A stretch of 8,950 bases of DNA from Fimenecus sp045594885 (lineage in GTDB: Bacteria; Bacillota; Clostridia; Oscillospirales; Acutalibacteraceae), in assembly GCA_045594885.1 (NCBI GenBank), contig JAZNZJ010000054.1, positions 1-8,950 of the forward strand, given 5' to 3'. The notes below the pieces were generated by a model that ran no database searches, was not told the DNA's origin, and saw nothing but the letters and a program-made list of their open reading frames with translations. This document shows, piece by piece, positions 6,974 to 8,950 of this stretch (position 1 is the first letter of the stretch; each line of letters begins with the position of its first letter). The translations under genes and the position numbers were made by a program.

Positions 6974-7044
6974 TTGTCATTCTAAGCGAAGCGAAGAATC
7001 TCATAATTTTAAGAGTTTTGTTGCTTCATTCCCCATAATGACAA
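6974..7044. repeat. Decayed palindromic dispersed repeat after recG (71 bp)
   Basis: TTGTCATT (6974-6981) and AATGACAA (7037-7044) are perfect terminal inverted repeats. The left arm continues as CTAAGCGAAGCGAAGAATCTC, a motif I recall as a very widespread intergenic repeat (GTCATTCTGAGCGAAGC-type) in many bacterial phyla. The right arm (GAGTTTTGTTGCTTC...) matches the reverse complement only partly, so the palindrome has decayed. It fills most of the 125-bp gap between recG and the next gene, and has no T-run. The family assignment is from memory, not a search. Confidence 0.68.
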
Positions 7045-7074
7045 AATAAGTTTTAACCAAAAAGGATGTTGCTT

Positions 7075-7734
7075 ATGACAGAGTTAAAAGGATATTTAAG
7101 AGATTTCAGAATTGATGTACCCGATGTGATATATGAATGCAAGGGTATCAAAATTTTTGGAAGAAGAATAAAATCAATTGTATTTTCAACCGATGTTAGC
7201 ATATTGAGAAACTGTAATGCAGATGCGGTTATTGCGGTTTATCCATTCACACCCCAGCCGGTCATTACTCAAGCGGTTATGATGGCTGCCGATTGTCCTG
7301 TATTTGTAGGTGTTGGCGGAGGTTTAACAAAGGGTGAAAGAGTGATAAATCTTGCCCGTCATGCAGAATATCAAGGTGCAACGGGAGTTGTACTCAATGC
7401 ACCGACATCAAATGACACAATACGTCAGGTTGCAAGTGTTATTGATTTGCCCATAGTTATAACTGTTGTTAAAGAAGATGACATTCAAGCACGTTTAGAT
7501 GCGGGTGCAGATATTTTTAATGTTTCTGCGGCGGCGAAAACACCCGAATTAGTGGCAAAAATACGTGAGAAATTCCCCGATGTGCCAATTATGGCAACGG
7601 GTGGCCCAAATGAAGAAACAATAAAGGCTACAATTAAAGCGGGTGCGGATGCAATCACATGGACTCCGCCGTCAAATGGTGAGGTGTTCCGTGATATTAT
7701 GGAGGCTTATCGCAAAGGCGAGCCGCATCCATAA
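7075..7734 (+). CDS. Conserved TIM-barrel protein of unknown function
   Basis: This 219-residue protein has the alternating strand-helix pattern of a (beta/alpha)8 barrel, with glycine-rich phosphate-binding-like loops GVGGGL (79-84) and ATGGPNEE (174-181), a barrel-strand motif AGADIFNVS (143-151), and a C-terminal AITWTPPS (193-200). ATGGP near the seventh strand is typical of barrels that bind phosphorylated ligands, such as ThiE, TrpC or KDPG-aldolase types. I recall closely similar proteins starting MTELKGYLRDF in Clostridia, annotated only as 'beta/alpha barrel' or 'hydrolase', but I know of no demonstrated reaction. No signal peptide is present, so it is cytoplasmic. The ATG at 7075 is chosen because AAAGGA (7061-7066) lies 8 nt before it and homologues begin MTELKG; an in-frame ATG at 7066 overlaps that site. 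Repeats lie on both sides, so it may be a single-gene unit. Confidence 0.85.
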   Translation: MTELKGYLRDFRIDVPDVIYECKGIKIFGRRIKSIVFSTDVSILRNCNADAVIAVYPFTPQPVITQAVMMAADCPVFVGVGGGLTKGERVINLARHAEYQGATGVVLNAPTSNDTIRQVASVIDLPIVITVVKEDDIQARLDAGADIFNVSAAAKTPELVAKIREKFPDVPIMATGGPNEETIKATIKAGADAITWTPPSNGEVFRDIMEAYRKGEPHP

Positions 7735-7736
7735 AA

Positions 7737-7780
7737 GCCTCTCTTGTCAAAAGGGGGGTACCGCATATGCGGTGGAGGGA
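7737..7780. repeat. Remnant of the hairpin-array repeat family with palindrome
   Basis: Beginning two bases after a stop codon, this stretch holds CCTCTCTTGTC, a G-run, and the perfect 14-bp palindrome ACCGCATATGCGGT (7760-7773), followed by GGAGGGA. The second element copy has the same arrangement at 8865-8882 (G-run, ACCGC, TT, GCGGT, GGAT), which supports membership in the same repeat family. The rest of the gap (7781-7820) carries the AAAGAGG ribosome binding site (7806-7812) of the next gene. No clear promoter or terminator is seen. Confidence 0.6.
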
Positions 7781-7820
7781 TTCATTGACCTGTAAATAAA
7801 AGGGGAAAGAGGAAAAAACT

Positions 7821-8717
7821 ATGTACATCTTAAAACCTATTCTTGATAAAAATTGGGAAAATACCGCAAAAAATGACGCAATCCGAATTGCGTCACAGAC
7901 CGAGCCCGAAGGACTCGTAAAAATTCTTGATATTCCGTACATAGATGATGGCGAAAAAGGGCATTTGCTTGACATTTATTATCCCGAAGGCACAACCGAG
8001 AAATTGCCCGTAATTATTGATATTCACGGCGGTGGCTGGATGTACGGCTACAAAGAAATCAACAAGAATTTTTGTTTGAAGCTCAGTGAAAAAGGATTTC
8101 TTGTAGCATCAATAAACTATCGTCTTGCAGGTGATGTGCTTTTTGATGACCAAATTCGTGATATATTCGCCGCACTTAAATGGTTGAGCGAAAATCTTAA
8201 GGACTACCCCGCAGATATTGAAAATATTTTTCTTGCGGGTGATTCAGCGGGCGGGCATTTCGTTTGCGTCACAACTGCAGTAAACCTCAATGAAGATTTT
8301 CAAAAAGATTTTGGTGTTGAATATTGCGGACTTGATTTCAAGGGCGTTGCGGCAATCTGCCCTGCCGTTGATTTGTTAAGCCCGAATTTTCTTATGAATG
8401 TGAATGTGCCACTCCTTTTGGGCGACAAGCCGAGAAAGAGCAAATTCAGAAAATATCTTGATGTGGCACAGATTATTTCAAAGGATTTTCCGCCGTTTTA
8501 TGTGAATACGGCAACAAATGATTTCCTCAAAAAACAGTGCTATAAGCTTAAAGGTTTGCTTGATGAATATAAAATCGAAAATTACTTCCACGATTTCAAA
8601 GAGCAGGAAAACGGCAAATATCTCACTCACGTGTTTAATGTTGGTAATCCGTTTAGCCCCGCAGGTGATAAGTCTAATACTGAAATCGCAGATTTTTTTA
8701 AAGCGCATATGAAATAA
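7821..8717 (+). CDS. Alpha/beta hydrolase (carboxylesterase/lipase-like)
   Basis: This 298-residue protein is an alpha/beta hydrolase of the esterase/hormone-sensitive-lipase-like type. It has the oxyanion-hole motif HGGGW (69-73), the nucleophile elbow GDSAGGH (140-146) with Ser142, and probable triad partners Asp234 (in ATNDFL) and His270 (in LTHVF). It therefore looks catalytically complete and should hydrolyse carboxylic esters; the true substrate (acetylated sugars, feruloyl esters, small acyl esters) cannot be told. It has no signal peptide or membrane segment, so it is probably cytoplasmic, acting on imported compounds. The ATG at 7821 has AAAGAGG (7806-7812) 8 nt before it. An intrinsic terminator follows right after the stop, making it the end of its transcript. 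No pathway partner is adjacent. Confidence 0.92.
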   Translation: MYILKPILDKNWENTAKNDAIRIASQTEPEGLVKILDIPYIDDGEKGHLLDIYYPEGTTEKLPVIIDIHGGGWMYGYKEINKNFCLKLSEKGFLVASINYRLAGDVLFDDQIRDIFAALKWLSENLKDYPADIENIFLAGDSAGGHFVCVTTAVNLNEDFQKDFGVEYCGLDFKGVAAICPAVDLLSPNFLMNVNVPLLLGDKPRKSKFRKYLDVAQIISKDFPPFYVNTATNDFLKKQCYKLKGLLDEYKIENYFHDFKEQENGKYLTHVFNVGNPFSPAGDKSNTEIADFFKAHMK

Positions 8718-8718
8718 A

Positions 8719-8756
8719 AAATGATAGGACGGAGCATTAACTCCGTCTTTTCATTT
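8719..8756 (+). terminator. Rho-independent terminator of the hydrolase gene
   Basis: GACGGAG (8728-8734) pairs perfectly with CTCCGTC (8741-8747) around the 6-nt loop CATTAA, followed by TTTT (8748-8751). A second outer stem, AAATGA (8719-8724) with TCATTT (8751-8756), extends it across a small internal loop. It starts one base after the hydrolase stop codon. The A-tract before and T-tract after could make it work in both directions. Confidence 0.88.
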
Positions 8757-8789
8757 CTCCCACAAATTTGAATTTGTCGAATTCTTTGC

Positions 8790-8890
8790 CACCTCATCAG
8801 TCAGCTTCACTGACAGCTTCTCCTCAAGGAGAAGCCTTGATTTTGCCTTCCCCTTGAGGGAAAGGGGGACCGCTTGCGGTGGATGAGGTG
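8790..8890. repeat. MITE-like hairpin-array repeat, copy 2 (101 bp, 9-bp TIRs)
   Basis: The unit is bounded by perfect terminal inverted repeats CACCTCATC (8790-8798) and GATGAGGTG (8882-8890). Inside are four hairpins: GTCAG with CTGAC (about 8800-8814); GCTTCTCCT with AGGAGAAGC (about 8817-8836); CCTTCCCCT with AGGGAAAGG (about 8846-8865); and ACCGC with GCGGT (8869-8880). Bases 8835-8864 match 331-360 at 29 of 30 positions. GAATTTGTCG upstream (8770-8779) and CCCCAATTCAT downstream (8913-8923) are also shared with the flanks of copy 1, so the full repeat may be longer. There is no gene in 8757-8950; the sequence also contains a small palindrome, CAAATT / AATTTG (8763-8776). No transposase is present. 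Confidence 0.75.
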
Positions 8891-8950
8891 TCATATAAAA
8901 CAATTCTGCAAACCCCAATTCATCGAGATAAATCGAACATACGAAAGGAT

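Noticed and set aside
7697..7975. 92-residue - strand open frame across the gap before the hydrolase
   Set aside because: It overlaps the ends of two well-supported + strand genes and the repeat remnant, with no ribosome binding site or known motif.
1..8950. tRNA or rRNA genes, transposase, phage or defence genes
   Set aside because: None of the gaps contains a cloverleaf or rRNA-like sequence, and every convincing coding region is assigned to another family.

Overview
The window looks like a chromosomal segment of a low-GC Gram-positive gut anaerobe (Bacillota, class Clostridia, probably Ruminococcus/Oscillospiraceae-like). This is inferred from the rny-ymdB gene pair, the strong AGGAGG-type ribosome binding sites, A/T-rich intergenic DNA, a lipoprotein-type solute-binding protein, and short palindromic 'CCCTCAGTC / CACCTCATC' repeats of a kind I recall as common in such genomes. 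No species can be named from the sequence alone. All supported genes are on the + strand.

Layout. Bases 1-141 are the 3' end of an unidentified protein with a dockerin-like 'GDVTGDG' calcium-loop motif, closed by a good intrinsic terminator (148-176). Bases 177-631 have no gene and are packed with inverted repeats, including a 161-bp hairpin-array element bounded by perfect 9-bp terminal inverted repeats (282-442) and a related mosaic piece (464-546). A near-consensus promoter (632-660) and a 5' leader of about 110 nt with a hairpin precede rny (RNase Y, 781-2331). After a 268-bp gap with two hairpins come ymdB (metallophosphoesterase), an orphan family-5 solute-binding lipoprotein and recG (ATP-dependent DNA helicase), spaced 5 and 13 bp apart and probably co-transcribed. 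A decayed palindromic repeat (6974-7044) separates recG from a conserved TIM-barrel protein of unknown function (7075-7734). A repeat remnant (7737-7780) separates that from an alpha/beta hydrolase (7821-8717) with a complete catalytic triad. An intrinsic terminator (8719-8756) and a second copy of the hairpin-array repeat (8790-8890) end the window.

How the genes relate. RNase Y (membrane-anchored mRNA decay endonuclease) and YmdB (phosphodiesterase affecting RNA turnover and cell fate in Bacillus) are a classic neighbouring pair, with all metal ligands visible in both. RecG is housekeeping DNA repair. The lipoprotein has no transporter permease or ATPase beside it, so its partner must be elsewhere or its role is non-transport. 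The esterase and the TIM-barrel protein are separate small units, each preceded by repeat DNA.

The window is mainly ordinary core genome. I see no defence system, phage, CRISPR, tRNA or rRNA. The most interesting content is non-coding: two copies of a modular hairpin-array repeat in which stem sequences differ but base pairing is kept, a structured rny leader, and an orphan lipoprotein inside an RNA/DNA-maintenance operon.
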